DNA of 64,000 bases from Natronococcus occultus SP4 (GTDB lineage Archaea; Halobacteriota; Halobacteria; Halobacteriales; Natrialbaceae), in assembly GCF_000328685.1 (NCBI RefSeq), contig NC_019974.1, positions 983,001-1,047,000 on the forward strand, written 5' to 3'. The notes beneath the pieces are model-generated. The model had not been told where the DNA came from and did no database searches. It saw only the letters and a program-made list of their open reading frames with translations. Both the position numbers and the translations under genes were made by a program. Below are positions 44,218 to 52,304 of the stretch, piece after piece (positions within the stretch are counted from its first letter, which is position 1; each line of letters opens with the position of its first letter).

Positions 44218-44804
44218 TCAGCATTCCACTCCACACAATGTTCGTTTCATTGGTGTTCTCGAACGAACTGTTCGTCGCCATTCTTCTCCTCAGTACGGCT
44301 GTTATCTTCCTCGCACCACGGTGGATGGCTGCCACCGTCTACGGCGGCGTTGGGAGCTGGCTTATTATTTCCAAGCTTACGGCGGTCACCTCTGGAACAG
44401 CTACCGAACAGTTCGTCGTCATGGCCCAGATGCTGCTCTGGCTCCTGCCTGGTATCATCCTGCTTGCCCGCACCGTGTTCGAACCTGTGGATGCCGATCA
44501 CACTACCCCTGGCATGAAGGACCCACGCTGGATCGTCAGAACCGTCGAATTCCTCGGACGACTGCTCGATGGCCCGGCCCCACCACAGCACCGGGGCGGG
44601 CACCAACCAGACCCAGATCCCGGCAACGAACAACCGCCGATGCCGCAGCCACCCGCACCAAACGGTCCCGTGGACCACGAGCAGGACCCGTCAGATGACG
44701 ACCATACCGGGCCGATCGACGTAATGCGGAACGATGTCCAATGGCTTGCCGGTGTTCTCGCCCCGGGGTCTGACCGTCGCGACGATGACACGGACCGACC
44801 ATGA
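44214..44804 (+). CDS. membrane protein of the integrated element
   Basis: The 196-residue protein starts with ATG at 44214, coupled to the preceding stop. Three hydrophobic helices occupy about residues 8-95 (FVAILLLSTAVIFLAP, GSWLIISKL, MLLWLLPGIILLA). A Pro/Asp/His-rich cytoplasmic or outer tail follows. Similar small membrane proteins occur in haloarchaeal viruses and plasmids, but no family is named. The next gene overlaps its stop by 4 nt. Confidence 0.6.
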   Translation: MISIPLHTMFVSLVFSNELFVAILLLSTAVIFLAPRWMAATVYGGVGSWLIISKLTAVTSGTATEQFVVMAQMLLWLLPGIILLARTVFEPVDADHTTPGMKDPRWIVRTVEFLGRLLDGPAPPQHRGGHQPDPDPGNEQPPMPQPPAPNGPVDHEQDPSDDDHTGPIDVMRNDVQWLAGVLAPGSDRRDDDTDRP

Positions 44805-45052
44805 ATCCGACAGAACCTCAGCTCCGTGACTGTGGCCACGTCGGGCAGATGGCGGGGATCTGCCAGTACAACGGCTGTGCCAAACAGCTGTGTCCGTACT
44901 GTCTCCAGCAATGCGAGACCTGCGGTCGCATCCTGTGTCCAGCCCACCAGTACTGGCGAGACGGCGGCCGCCGCGTCCTCTGTGAGCCCCACAACCGTGC
45001 CTACCTGATCAGGACCGTTGTCCGCTACGTGCTCCCCGGCATCCAAAACTAA
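44801..45052 (+). CDS. Cys-rich double zinc-binding protein
   Basis: The 83-residue protein has eight or more Cys and His (RDCGHV, CQYNGCAKQLCPYCLQQCETCGRILCPAHQYW, LCEPHN) arranged like a double zinc ribbon or B-box. It starts by ATGA overlap with the membrane protein gene. It probably binds nucleic acid or protein partners within the element. Function unknown. Confidence 0.65.
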   Translation: MNPTEPQLRDCGHVGQMAGICQYNGCAKQLCPYCLQQCETCGRILCPAHQYWRDGGRRVLCEPHNRAYLIRTVVRYVLPGIQN

Positions 45053-45063
45053 CGAACAATACA

Positions 45064-45684
45064 ATGACCAACGATACACCATTCGACCGCACCGATACCT
45101 TCGAACAGACCGAGCAGACCCGGGTCGGGGAACGCGGCAGTCCCGTCCTCGAAGAAGAACGGACCGCGACCGATCTCGCGTCCCTGACCGAAACCACCGA
45201 ACAGACCGCTGTTGCCCTGTGCACCTGTGGCGCACCGTACACTGCGGCCCCGGAGGTGCATCGCTGCGTCCAGTGCGATGCCCTGGCCTGTCCCCGGTGC
45301 GTGCTTCGGTTGCACCGCCGCCAGTACTGTCCCCGCTGCGCCGAACACGTCTACGAACTGGACAAACGGGTGTTCCTGTCCCTGCTGTTCCTGCAGCAGG
45401 AGGTGATCGCACTGGAGGATCTCCTGCAGGTCGAGACCGTTGCCGAGGCCCCCGTCGAAATCGCGGTGGATCATGCGGCCACCGTACTCACCAACAACAA
45501 CTACGTCGATACCGACACCGGGACCCTCACCCCAGACGGCCAGGAAGCCCTCCATGTCGGCAAACAGCTGTACGGGGAAGACGGCGACGTCCAGTCCGTA
45601 GTCCAGCAACTCCGCGTCCAGGACGTTTCCAACACCGACAGTCCCTCTCCCACGCTCTACGATCAGCTAGCTCCCGGACCATGA
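45064..45684 (+). CDS. zinc-binding protein with helical C-terminus
   Basis: The 206-residue protein has a disordered acidic N-terminus (about 50 residues), a Cys/His region (ALCTCGAPYTAAPEVHRCVQCDALACPRC, YCPRCAEH) that resembles the zinc modules of the preceding gene, and a winged-helix-like C-terminal half (VDHAATVLTNNNYVDTDTGTLTPDGQEALHVGKQL). It could be a DNA-binding regulator. Its TGA overlaps the next ORF's ATG at 45681. Confidence 0.6.
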   Translation: MTNDTPFDRTDTFEQTEQTRVGERGSPVLEEERTATDLASLTETTEQTAVALCTCGAPYTAAPEVHRCVQCDALACPRCVLRLHRRQYCPRCAEHVYELDKRVFLSLLFLQQEVIALEDLLQVETVAEAPVEIAVDHAATVLTNNNYVDTDTGTLTPDGQEALHVGKQLYGEDGDVQSVVQQLRVQDVSNTDSPSPTLYDQLAPGP

Positions 45685-45764
45685 CTGGGTGCACATCGTA
45701 CACGGCGTGGAAACACCATCCACTGGTAAAACACTCGGTTCCCCAGCCGGCCCGGTATGGTTAA
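45681..45764 (+). CDS. 27-residue bridging ORF
   Basis: A tiny ORF begins by ATGA overlap with the preceding stop, and its own stop overlaps the start of the primase-like gene by 8 nt. The overlaps at both ends suggest it is translated, at least to couple the two neighbours. It has no domain; the sequence is His- and Pro-containing. Confidence 0.4.
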   Translation: MTGCTSYTAWKHHPLVKHSVPQPARYG

Positions 45765-46132
45765 CACAGCGGCTATCCCGTCGAAGTTACAGGACCGGGC
45801 CCAGTGGGTCTGCTGGCGGATCGTCCACCGTAACAATCGCCCGGCCAAGATCCCGATCGACCCCGGAACCGGCAACTATGCCACCGTCACCGATCCGGCG
45901 ACCTGGACCGAGTACTCCACGGCACAGGACTACTACCACTGCGAGGACGTGGACGGACTGGGGTACGTGTTCACCGCGGACGGACCATACGCCGGTGTCG
46001 ATCTTGATGACGTCCGCAACCCGGACACCGCCCTAGTCGAAGAATGGGCGCTCGATGTGCTGTTGACACTGGACTCCTACACCGAACGCAGCCCCAGCGG
46101 CCGCGGCTACCACGTTCTCGTCGAACGCTTGA
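45757..46132 (+). pseudogene. truncated AEP/PrimPol-type primase-polymerase
   Basis: The first 125 residues match the N-terminal domain of NrS-1-like primase-polymerases: QWVCWRIVHRNNRPAKIPIDP, then the catalytic VDLDDV (DxD motif I) and SPSGRGYHVLVE (sGxGxH motif II). After the VLVE strand at about 46,132 homology stops abruptly and the sequence becomes AT-rich; the frame closes at 46206. The complete protein should have several hundred more residues. It would replicate the element's DNA, so loss of the rest explains its immobility. Confidence 0.75.
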
Positions 46133-46189
46133 CGTATACAACGTTTTATTTCAATCTTGGTGCAATGCCTCTCGGCTGGCGCGTGATTA

Positions 46190-46348
46190 TCAGACATCAC
46201 GCCTGAGGAGAAACTTGAAAAGTTCCTCCTGTTCAGCCCCAAATCCGGTTTTCAGGATGTTTTTTATATACTTCTCCAGTCCGAGATCCTGCCCAGGCCC
46301 CAGGAACTGTATGTTCCAAGCCTTGATTGGTGACCCATTACACGATCA
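46190..46348 (-). pseudogene. C-terminal gene fragment of unknown family
   Basis: On the minus strand a short frame ends in a plausible C-terminus (GPGQDLGLEKYIKNIL, FGAEQEELFKFLLRRDV) and is preceded in frame by a stop. Composition suggests former coding sequence, but no family is recognised. It sits directly after the primase truncation point. Confidence 0.3.
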
Positions 46349-46390
46349 CCTGCGCGTGTAACTTAACCTGGATACGCTTACAACGGCCTA

Positions 46391-46408
46391 GGCTCTGTTG
46401 AAATCCTC
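46391..46408. repeat. possible insertion-sequence end
   Basis: GGCTCTGTTGAAATCC resembles the termini of haloarchaeal IS6-type elements. No transposase of matching orientation is adjacent, so it may be a solitary end left by deletion. Confidence 0.3.
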
Positions 46409-46538
46409 TTCTTTGGACACTTACTTCCACGAAATAACAATGCCCTGCACCTGCACATGTAACATTAAGTATGGATGTGATTGGCACGAAATCGACATGC
46501 CCTGTGAGCTTTATTTTCCTCGCTGCTGGCCTCTATTC

Positions 46539-46964
46539 ATGGCTCAACCCACACTTCACGCTATCAGTAGCGAGCAGACGGTGAGTGTCAATGCGGGGGC
46601 AACCGTCGATCAGGTGATCACTGAAGTACGGGAGTTTACACCTGTTGATGACGGCGTTTCCGTCTATTATGTCTACGTGCGAAACAACGGGGAACTCGTG
46701 GGCGTCGTCTCGATGCGGGAGCTACTGAACGCAAAGGGCAGCGATCCAGTCTCCGAGATCATGACGGTCGATCTCGTGACCGTCACCACGTCGGACTCGC
46801 TCCAGCACGCGGTTCATCAATTCACCGCAAACAGGTTTGCCGTCCTTCCCGTCGTCGATGAATCGGGGCAGTTCAGCGGCGTCCTCAGAGCGAATGACGT
46901 CATCGACGCTCTCGACGAACAGACGACCAAGCAGATCCTCAAACAAGCAGGGCTCTGTCTGTGA
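46539..46964 (+). CDS. stand-alone CBS-domain protein, MgtE-type
   Basis: The 141-residue protein has two CBS-like repeats (VVSMRELLNAKGSDPVSEIMTVDLVTVTTSD, FAVLPVVDESGQFSGVLRANDVIDAL). It aligns with the cytoplasmic half of the full MgtE at 50302 (VSMRELLNA and the second repeat). It therefore looks like the detached Mg2+-sensing half of an MgtE; the nearby MgtE at 48180 has only the membrane half. Opposite strands argue against a simple split gene. Start ATG at 46539 gives the conserved N-terminus. Confidence 0.75.
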   Translation: MAQPTLHAISSEQTVSVNAGATVDQVITEVREFTPVDDGVSVYYVYVRNNGELVGVVSMRELLNAKGSDPVSEIMTVDLVTVTTSDSLQHAVHQFTANRFAVLPVVDESGQFSGVLRANDVIDALDEQTTKQILKQAGLCL

Positions 46965-46967
46965 ATG

Positions 46968-47145
46968 AAGCCCGGAGATACCAGAACGGCATCTCAGACA
47001 GTATTTTGTCGGGCAAACGACGGTGACGTGAACGGGTGATCTGCGACCGACGGTTTCGGCGACGCTGCCGAACAGAACGTGTATGGTTCCCCGTTTGCCG
47101 GACTACGCTTACAATGTGACCACATCGTTCGCGTCAACATAGCAA
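46968..47145 (-). pseudogene. decayed 3' end of a UspA gene
   Basis: The DNA aligns along its length with 49785-49930, the 3' end of the intact UspA gene (shared GACGGTGACG, ACGACGGTTTCGG-like and ACACATCGTT-like blocks), but substitutions and small gaps break the frame. It follows the CBS gene in the same way that uspA follows a CBS remnant at 49650-49740. Confidence 0.65.
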
Positions 47146-47240
47146 AGATCGATTAGCCGGAAGTTCGGCTTCAGCCGTCACTGTTTCGGTGCGTGGCATA
47201 GGTTGCATTACACAGGTGCCTAAAACCCAGTGAGGTGATT

Positions 47241-47909
47241 TTATTCGAGGAGACTGTCGTCCCCGGTCGCCATATAGACCGTCCGAGCGGCGACGTTGGT
47301 CGCGTGGTCAGCGACCTGTTCGATGTCAGTGACTGTAAGCAGCAACCGGAGCACGTCGTCGTGGTACTCGTCGGGATTGACGGCCTCGGTGTCGAGGGTG
47401 ATCGTTTCGCCGAATATCTGTCGGCTCGCGTGGTTTGCGAGCTGATCTATCTGGTCGTCGCGGGCGATGATTTCTCGACATGCGTTCGTGTTGGCCTCTT
47501 CGAAGGCGTCGATTGCATCGGCGACCATCGTCGCACTCTCCTGAGCCATCGATGGAATATCGACGTCAGTGTCCATCGCCGGGAGGCCGGCTTCCGTTCG
47601 CTCGGCAATCTTCACCGCGATGTCACCAATACGTTCGAGTTCGGTGCTAATCTTGAACGACGCGGCGACGAACCGAAGGTCGCCGGCAACCGGTTGTTGA
47701 AGTCCCAGCAGGTCAATGCATTTGCGTTCAATCTTGAGATAGCGCTCGTTTATTCGTTCTTCGCTTTCGATGACTTGGCGGGCTAACTCCGTATCGTGGT
47801 CAGCGAGGGCTGTTACAGAGCGGTCGAACTGCATGTGGACGAGCTCGCCCATCTCGATAACCCCCTTACGGAGCTTTTTGAGTTCTTGTTGGTAGCTTTC
47901 TCGTGCCAT
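47241..47909 (-). CDS. phoU: PhoU-family protein
   Basis: The 222-residue protein is a two-repeat PhoU: LGELVHMQFDRSVTALADHD-like first bundle, with RYLKIERKCIDLLGLQQPVAGDLRFVAASFKISTELERIGDIAVKIAERT, and a second bundle ending IEQVADHATNVAARTVYMATGD. The E-x3-D metal-binding motifs of both bundles are present. PhoU proteins regulate phosphate transport and metal-linked signalling. Here it lies among Mg2+-transport genes rather than pst genes. Start ATG at 47909 removes a long unlikely extension. Confidence 0.9.
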   Translation of the reverse strand: MARESYQQELKKLRKGVIEMGELVHMQFDRSVTALADHDTELARQVIESEERINERYLKIERKCIDLLGLQQPVAGDLRFVAASFKISTELERIGDIAVKIAERTEAGLPAMDTDVDIPSMAQESATMVADAIDAFEEANTNACREIIARDDQIDQLANHASRQIFGETITLDTEAVNPDEYHDDVLRLLLTVTDIEQVADHATNVAARTVYMATGDDSLLE

Positions 47910-48179
47910 TGTGTCGGTTTGTGCAATTGATTCGATGGAATGATCAAAACTGTTGGTATGATCTTTCAGTATTGGGCTACACCAAATGTGATCGTCAGTA
48001 GCGCCAAGGCAGACGGATCTCACTATGTCGTGCCCATCTGATACCGGCAGAACAGCCATCAGGATCAGTGTTCAGCTGGTGCATATTCACGACGCTATCA
48101 GTGGTGAAACGCCACCCCCGAATAGGTCGGCGGGGTGCGTTACCCCAGAAGCCGGCTTCGAAGAGGTACCGGCTATCGC

Positions 48180-48908
48180 TTACAGCGCACCTGGGAGCAG
48201 CCAGATCGCCAGGCCGAAGTAGATGAGCACGGCGGTAAGGTCTTTGAACGTCGTCACGACGGGGTCGGAAACCGCAGCAGGATCGAATCCCAGCTTGTGT
48301 GCGACCCACGGAATCAGGTACCCAAACACACTGGCGATCGTACAGACCGCCACCAGGGCGGTGAACAGCACCATCGACAGCGCTGCGTTACCCTGCCAGA
48401 CCAATGCGATGGTTGCGGCGATGCCACCGATAATGAGACCGATGACGAGTCCAAAGACTCCCTCTCGGGCAAGATGTTTCACCGCATTCTTGTCATCGAT
48501 ATGACCGGTAGCGAGCCCACGCACGAAGATTGTGGACGCCTGGGTCCCGACGTTGCCACCCATGTCCATAATCACCGGGACGAAAATGGCCAGCAGCGCG
48601 ATCTCGGCTGCTTCCAGTGACCCTTCAGCTCCACCAATAACTCCGCCGGCGAGCAGGCCGCCTGCCAGTGCAACCAGCAACCAGGGAAGGCGGAGCCAGA
48701 TTTTCTTTGGGAGTGACGAGGTGAGAATGAGTTCACTGCGCGTCAGCTCTGCGTCCTTGATATTCTCACCACGAATGGCGATCCCGCCACCAGTGGTCTT
48801 GGTCCCGGTATCCGTGACTCCGCCGTCCGGACGCAGTTCCGCATCTTCGTTTGCTGTCGATTCTTCGGTCTCGTTCTCGAACTCGTCTGCGGGTGTTTTA
48901 GCAGTCAT
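48180..48908 (-). CDS. mgtE: MgtE-type divalent-cation transporter, membrane half only
   Basis: The 242-residue protein has an acidic N-terminus and five membrane helices of the MgtE family: WLLVALAGGLLAGGVI, IFVPVIMDMGGNVGTQASTIFVRGLATGHID (the conserved MGGN-GTQ-S signature) and GYLIPWVAHKLGFDPAAVSDPVVTT. The N- and CBS domains of canonical MgtE are missing. It should still form the Mg2+ pore. Its ATG is overlapped by a 47-codon ORF (48898-49041). Regulation by the separate CBS protein at 46539 is possible. Confidence 0.88.
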   Translation of the reverse strand: MTAKTPADEFENETEESTANEDAELRPDGGVTDTGTKTTGGGIAIRGENIKDAELTRSELILTSSLPKKIWLRLPWLLVALAGGLLAGGVIGGAEGSLEAAEIALLAIFVPVIMDMGGNVGTQASTIFVRGLATGHIDDKNAVKHLAREGVFGLVIGLIIGGIAATIALVWQGNAALSMVLFTALVAVCTIASVFGYLIPWVAHKLGFDPAAVSDPVVTTFKDLTAVLIYFGLAIWLLPGAL

Positions 48909-49041
48909 AGTGTTCCTCCTGAGCTGGCGAGAAGACGCCGGAGAACGCGCTGTCGAGCAGGCTGCGAATTTGTTCTTCGAGAGTCGGGATTGTGGAGCTC
49001 TCCGCGCTGTTCAGTTGTGAGTGGTGATTGGATTCCCACAT
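48898..49041 (-). CDS. small ORF overlapping the mgtE start (family member A)
   Basis: The 47-residue ORF ends 11 nt inside mgtE and contains TLEEQIRSLLDSAFSGVFSPAQ. The same pattern occurs in the two other small ORFs at 51314 and 49371, each placed the same way before an MgtE-type start. Heptad-like leucines suggest an amphipathic helix. It is likely translated and coupled to MgtE synthesis. No named family is recognised. Confidence 0.55.
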   Translation of the reverse strand: MWESNHHSQLNSAESSTIPTLEEQIRSLLDSAFSGVFSPAQEEHYDC

Positions 49042-49370
49042 ACGGTTTGGGATGGGAAGTTTTCCGTATTAAATACAACGATTTAGTATTTGAAATAAAT
49101 ACGCGAGGGGTGCCCTACAGGGCGGACGCGAGGCCCGCTGAGGGCGTACAATGGGGCGGCTCTGCCGTTCAGCGGAGGTGGTCAGATCGACATCGCAGCA
49201 GCCGCGTGGCTCTTCGTGTCACCTCCTACCCGATCCAACATGTCCGGGGTAGCAGTCGCTGGCAAAGCTGGACACGTCGCTCAAGAGACATTGGTTACTC
49301 TGGAACGACGTGTCTGTGGTCGTGACTTTCAGATCCGAAGGCGTGCTCGATCCGCAAGGAAGCGGCTTGC

Positions 49371-49541
49371 TCAGCGTGCCTTGCGTTCTCCATATCGGTT
49401 CCTCCGTTCAGACCCGCAGAGGACGCCGGCAAAGGCGCTGTCGAGCAGGCTGAGCACTAGTTCGGAAAGAGGCTGGCCACGGATATCCCTGATAGTACTG
49501 CCACTCTGATTCGTCTCGAAAATTGCGTCTTGATTACGCAT
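49371..49541 (-). CDS. small ORF of the MgtE-leader family, orphan (member C)
   Basis: The 56-residue ORF contains PLSELVLSLLDSAFAGVLCGSE, closely matching members A and B. A start-like ATGGAG at 49393 overlaps it as in the other copies, but the downstream frame closes within about 35 codons with no MgtE homology. It is probably a remnant whose transporter has been deleted. Confidence 0.45.
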   Translation of the reverse strand: MRNQDAIFETNQSGSTIRDIRGQPLSELVLSLLDSAFAGVLCGSERRNRYGERKAR

Positions 49542-49639
49542 ACAGCCGAATACGGTTTTCCAGCGACCATTAACGTTTTCATGACGAGACCATGTTGTGG
49601 TAAAATGTCACGCAATACGTTCCCACACACTGTTGGGCG

Positions 49640-49745
49640 ATTCTCACTACACTCATCTTTGGTCCATGAGACAGCGCATTTCTCGGCGTCGTGTAGGCCA
49701 ATGACGTGGTCGATGCACTCATTGAACTGAAAACTAAGTAAATTC
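49640..49745 (+). pseudogene. decayed CBS-domain gene end
   Basis: The sequence encodes, with small shifts, HFSxS followed by ANDVVDALIELKTK. This matches the QFSGVLRANDVIDALDEQTTK end of the CBS gene at 46539. It is followed by the uspA gene on the other strand, mirroring the first module. Confidence 0.5.
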
Positions 49746-49806
49746 CTTAACCAAGCGGGTTCTGGCTGTTAGCGAAGCCCAGAATACCAGAACGACATCT
49801 CAGACG

Positions 49807-50241
49807 TCACTCGGTCGGGCGAACGACGGTGACGGGAACGGGCGATCTACGAACGACGGTTTCGGAGACGCTGCCGAGCAGAAAGCGGGCGATTCCCTGT
49901 TTTCCGTGACTCCCAATTACGATTTGGCTCACATCGTTTGTCTCCGCGTACCTAATGATCGTTTGAGCAGGGTTTCCGGCTTCGATTTCAGTGACAACGG
50001 ATACCTCATCAGGGAGTGTTTCGCGGGTTGTGCCAAGGATGTGTTCACCCTTTTCGCGTTCGTTCGAAAACTCGTCATCTTGCGTGTAGCCGGGATAGGC
50101 CCGCTTTCGGCTGTAATCGACCATCGGAATTATCACGTACAATAGAGTCAATGAATCGTCTGGAAACTGTTCGGAGGCGTACTCAGCGGCGCTTTGAGCC
50201 GCCGGCGATCCATCGACCGGGACGAGAACGCAGTCGGTCAT
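49807..50241 (-). CDS. universal stress protein UspA
   Basis: The 144-residue protein has the UspA fold with the ATP-binding glycine pattern near the C-terminus: VLVPVDGSPAAQSAAEYA, LLYVIIP, and IVIGSHGKQGIARFLLGSVSETVVRRSPVPVTVV. It is a stand-alone UspA, expected to bind ATP and dimerise. It ends the second cargo module, next to mgtE. Start ATG at 50241 is conserved; the frame upstream adds a basic extension. Confidence 0.9.
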   Translation of the reverse strand: MTDCVLVPVDGSPAAQSAAEYASEQFPDDSLTLLYVIIPMVDYSRKRAYPGYTQDDEFSNEREKGEHILGTTRETLPDEVSVVTEIEAGNPAQTIIRYAETNDVSQIVIGSHGKQGIARFLLGSVSETVVRRSPVPVTVVRPTE

Positions 50242-50301
50242 ATGTTCCCCTTTGACGCGGATGACGAAGAAATCGAGGGCACACCGCGACAAGCGGTGTC
50301 C

Positions 50302-51327
50302 TTACAGCAGTTCGGCGAGCAGAACTGTCGCAAGTCCGAAGTAGATCAGGAGCGCAGTAACGTCTTTGACTGTGGTGATCAACGGGTCGGATGCTGCCGC
50401 CGGGTCGAAGCCGAGTTTGTGCATCAGCCACGGGATGACGTAGCCGACGACCGAGGCGACAATACACACAGTGAGGAGGCCGACGAAGACGACCATTGCC
50501 AATTCGAACGCGTACGGCTCGTCGATCTGCCAGATGTAAGCGGCGGCAGCACCGACCGAACCGATCATTAGGCCAATGAGGAACCCAATAAAGCCTTCGC
50601 GCAAGAAATGTTTGACCGCGTTCCGATCATCGATATGACCGAGTGCAAGCCCCCGTACGAAGATCGTCGAGGCCTGCGTCCCGACGTTCCCGCCCATATC
50701 CATGATCACGGGAACAAAGAAGGCGAGCGCGACAACGGCTTCGAGGGTGTCCTCGTAGGCTTCAATAACGCCACCTGCGAGGAGCCCGCCTGCGAGTGCG
50801 ACCAACAACCACGGCATTCGGAGCCGGAGGATGCGTGAAATCGACGATTCGAGGATGGCGGAACTACGCGAGACTTCGACGTCGGTGAAGGTGAAGCCGG
50901 CGCTCTTCAGGATGTCCTCGGTTGCTTCCTCTTCGACCACTTCGAGCATCTCCTCGGTGCGGATGATCCCCTCCAATCGCCCGCGGTCATTGATGATCGG
51001 GAGGGCAGAGAAGTCCGTATCGGCTAACTCATGTGCAACGAGTTCGGGATCTGCCTCCTCGTTGATTGTAATGAGATCCGTCTCCATGTGATCGGAGACG
51101 AGGTCGTCTTCAGGGGCGTTGAGCAGCTCCCGCATCGACATAACACCGACGAGTCGGTCGGCGTCGTCAACGATGTACAGGTAGTAGACGGTCTTCTCTT
51201 CGTCTTCCGGTTCGAACTCTCGGAACTTGTCGATCGCTACCCCGATGAACTCGTCGTCTTTCACAGCGACGTATTCTTCGTCGGCCACCTCACCAACTTC
51301 GTCGGCGTGAAACTCAGCGTCCTCCAT
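50302..51327 (-). CDS. mgtE: MgtE-type transporter with CBS domains
   Basis: The 341-residue protein has a shortened N-terminal part (MEDAEFHADEVGEV), two CBS repeats (GVMSMRELLNAPEDDLVSDHMETDLITINEE, FSALPIINDRGRLEGIIRTEEML) and the MgtE membrane half with MDMGGNVGTQASTIFVRGLALGHIDDRN and GYVIPWLMHKLGFDPAAASDP. It should import Mg2+ with CBS-based gating. The start at 51327 is inside the preceding small ORF (51314-51478). An upstream ATG at 51420 would give a basic, unlikely leader. Confidence 0.9.
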   Translation of the reverse strand: MEDAEFHADEVGEVADEEYVAVKDDEFIGVAIDKFREFEPEDEEKTVYYLYIVDDADRLVGVMSMRELLNAPEDDLVSDHMETDLITINEEADPELVAHELADTDFSALPIINDRGRLEGIIRTEEMLEVVEEEATEDILKSAGFTFTDVEVSRSSAILESSISRILRLRMPWLLVALAGGLLAGGVIEAYEDTLEAVVALAFFVPVIMDMGGNVGTQASTIFVRGLALGHIDDRNAVKHFLREGFIGFLIGLMIGSVGAAAAYIWQIDEPYAFELAMVVFVGLLTVCIVASVVGYVIPWLMHKLGFDPAAASDPLITTVKDVTALLIYFGLATVLLAELL

Positions 51328-51478
51328 ACGACTCACCTCGGATGTGCGACCGAATGACGCCCGCAAATTCGCCCTCAAGGAGGGCGAGAACGAGTTCTTC
51401 GAGTGTACGACCGCGCTCACGGGTTGCTTCTTTAACTGGCGTTTCTGCGTGACGCGTGGAATGGTGTATTTCCAGCAT
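51314..51478 (-). CDS. small ORF overlapping the mgtE start (family member B)
   Basis: The 54-residue ORF contains RTLEELVLALLEGEFAGVI and ends GESYGGR, overlapping the mgtE start by 14 nt. It matches members A and C in the core of about 20 residues, with the same position relative to an MgtE gene. An upstream in-frame start at 51505 is possible. Coupled translation with mgtE is likely. Confidence 0.55.
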   Translation of the reverse strand: MLEIHHSTRHAETPVKEATRERGRTLEELVLALLEGEFAGVIRSHIRGESYGGR

Positions 51479-51606
51479 ACACAGACGGGTTTTTAATTGG
51501 TACAAATATAAGTTATGTGGGCATAGTACCGCTTGTGATTAAATGACGTGGAGAGAGTAGCGAATCTCTCATGCTGAAACGATACATGTGCTTCCGGTAC
51601 TGATAG

Positions 51607-52074
51607 TTAGAGGGCTCGGTCGAGATTGTGGATGAGGCACGCAAGGCCGAGTTCTCGAAATTGCTTCCACCAGCGTCGTGAACGGACGAACGCACCGTAT
51701 TTACGCTTGAGTCGAAAGTTCACCGTTTCGCTCTGGTACCGTTGGACGTAGAGGTCTGAATCCAGCCGAGTGTTCCACGCTTTTTACAGTGATGAGAACT
51801 CACGGTGTTTGATGAGTGGCCGAATCCTGTTCTCGCAGGCCGTTGCTCGAATCTGCTGATCGTCGTAGCCTTTGTCTCCAAGAAGAACATCAACTTCAGC
51901 CGTGTTGCGGTTGATGAGTGAAGGTGCGATCTGTGTATCGTGCTTGCGGGTCGTTGTAATGTGGAGATCAAGGACAGCGTTCGCTCTGGTATCGACTAAG
52001 AGTGTGACTTTCAGTTGCTGAATCGTCAGCCTCGTTGAATACCGAGAAGGGACCCACGATTTCAAATGGACCAA
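51607..52074 (-). pseudogene. IS5-family transposase remnant
   Basis: One frame encodes the C-terminal two thirds of a haloarchaeal IS5-type DDE transposase: VTLLVDTRANAVLDLHITTTRKHDTQ, LLGDKGYDDQQIRATA, RPLIKHREF, then an in-frame stop (TAA at about 51786), then KAWNTRLDSDLYVQRYQSE, LKRKYGAFVRSRRWWKQFRELGL up to the natural stop. The N-terminus is missing. Premature stop and truncation show it is dead. No terminal repeats are evident. Confidence 0.75.
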
Positions 52075-52304
52075 CGATAGCTAGTAACGAAAATTAGTAC
52101 AGCGGGATGACTTCATTTGTTGCACGATCAAACCAGTAAATTATCGATTCACTATCTGTGTCTGCTGATCAATCTATCTTCAGATGTGGTTCGTACCCTT
52201 CCTGAATACTAATCCACTTGTTCCATCCTGCTTTTATTCCTTGTTCTTGTGAGAACCCCTTCAAATGATCAGCCAATTTCTCTGGCTCATCCCAATGAGA
52301 ATAT

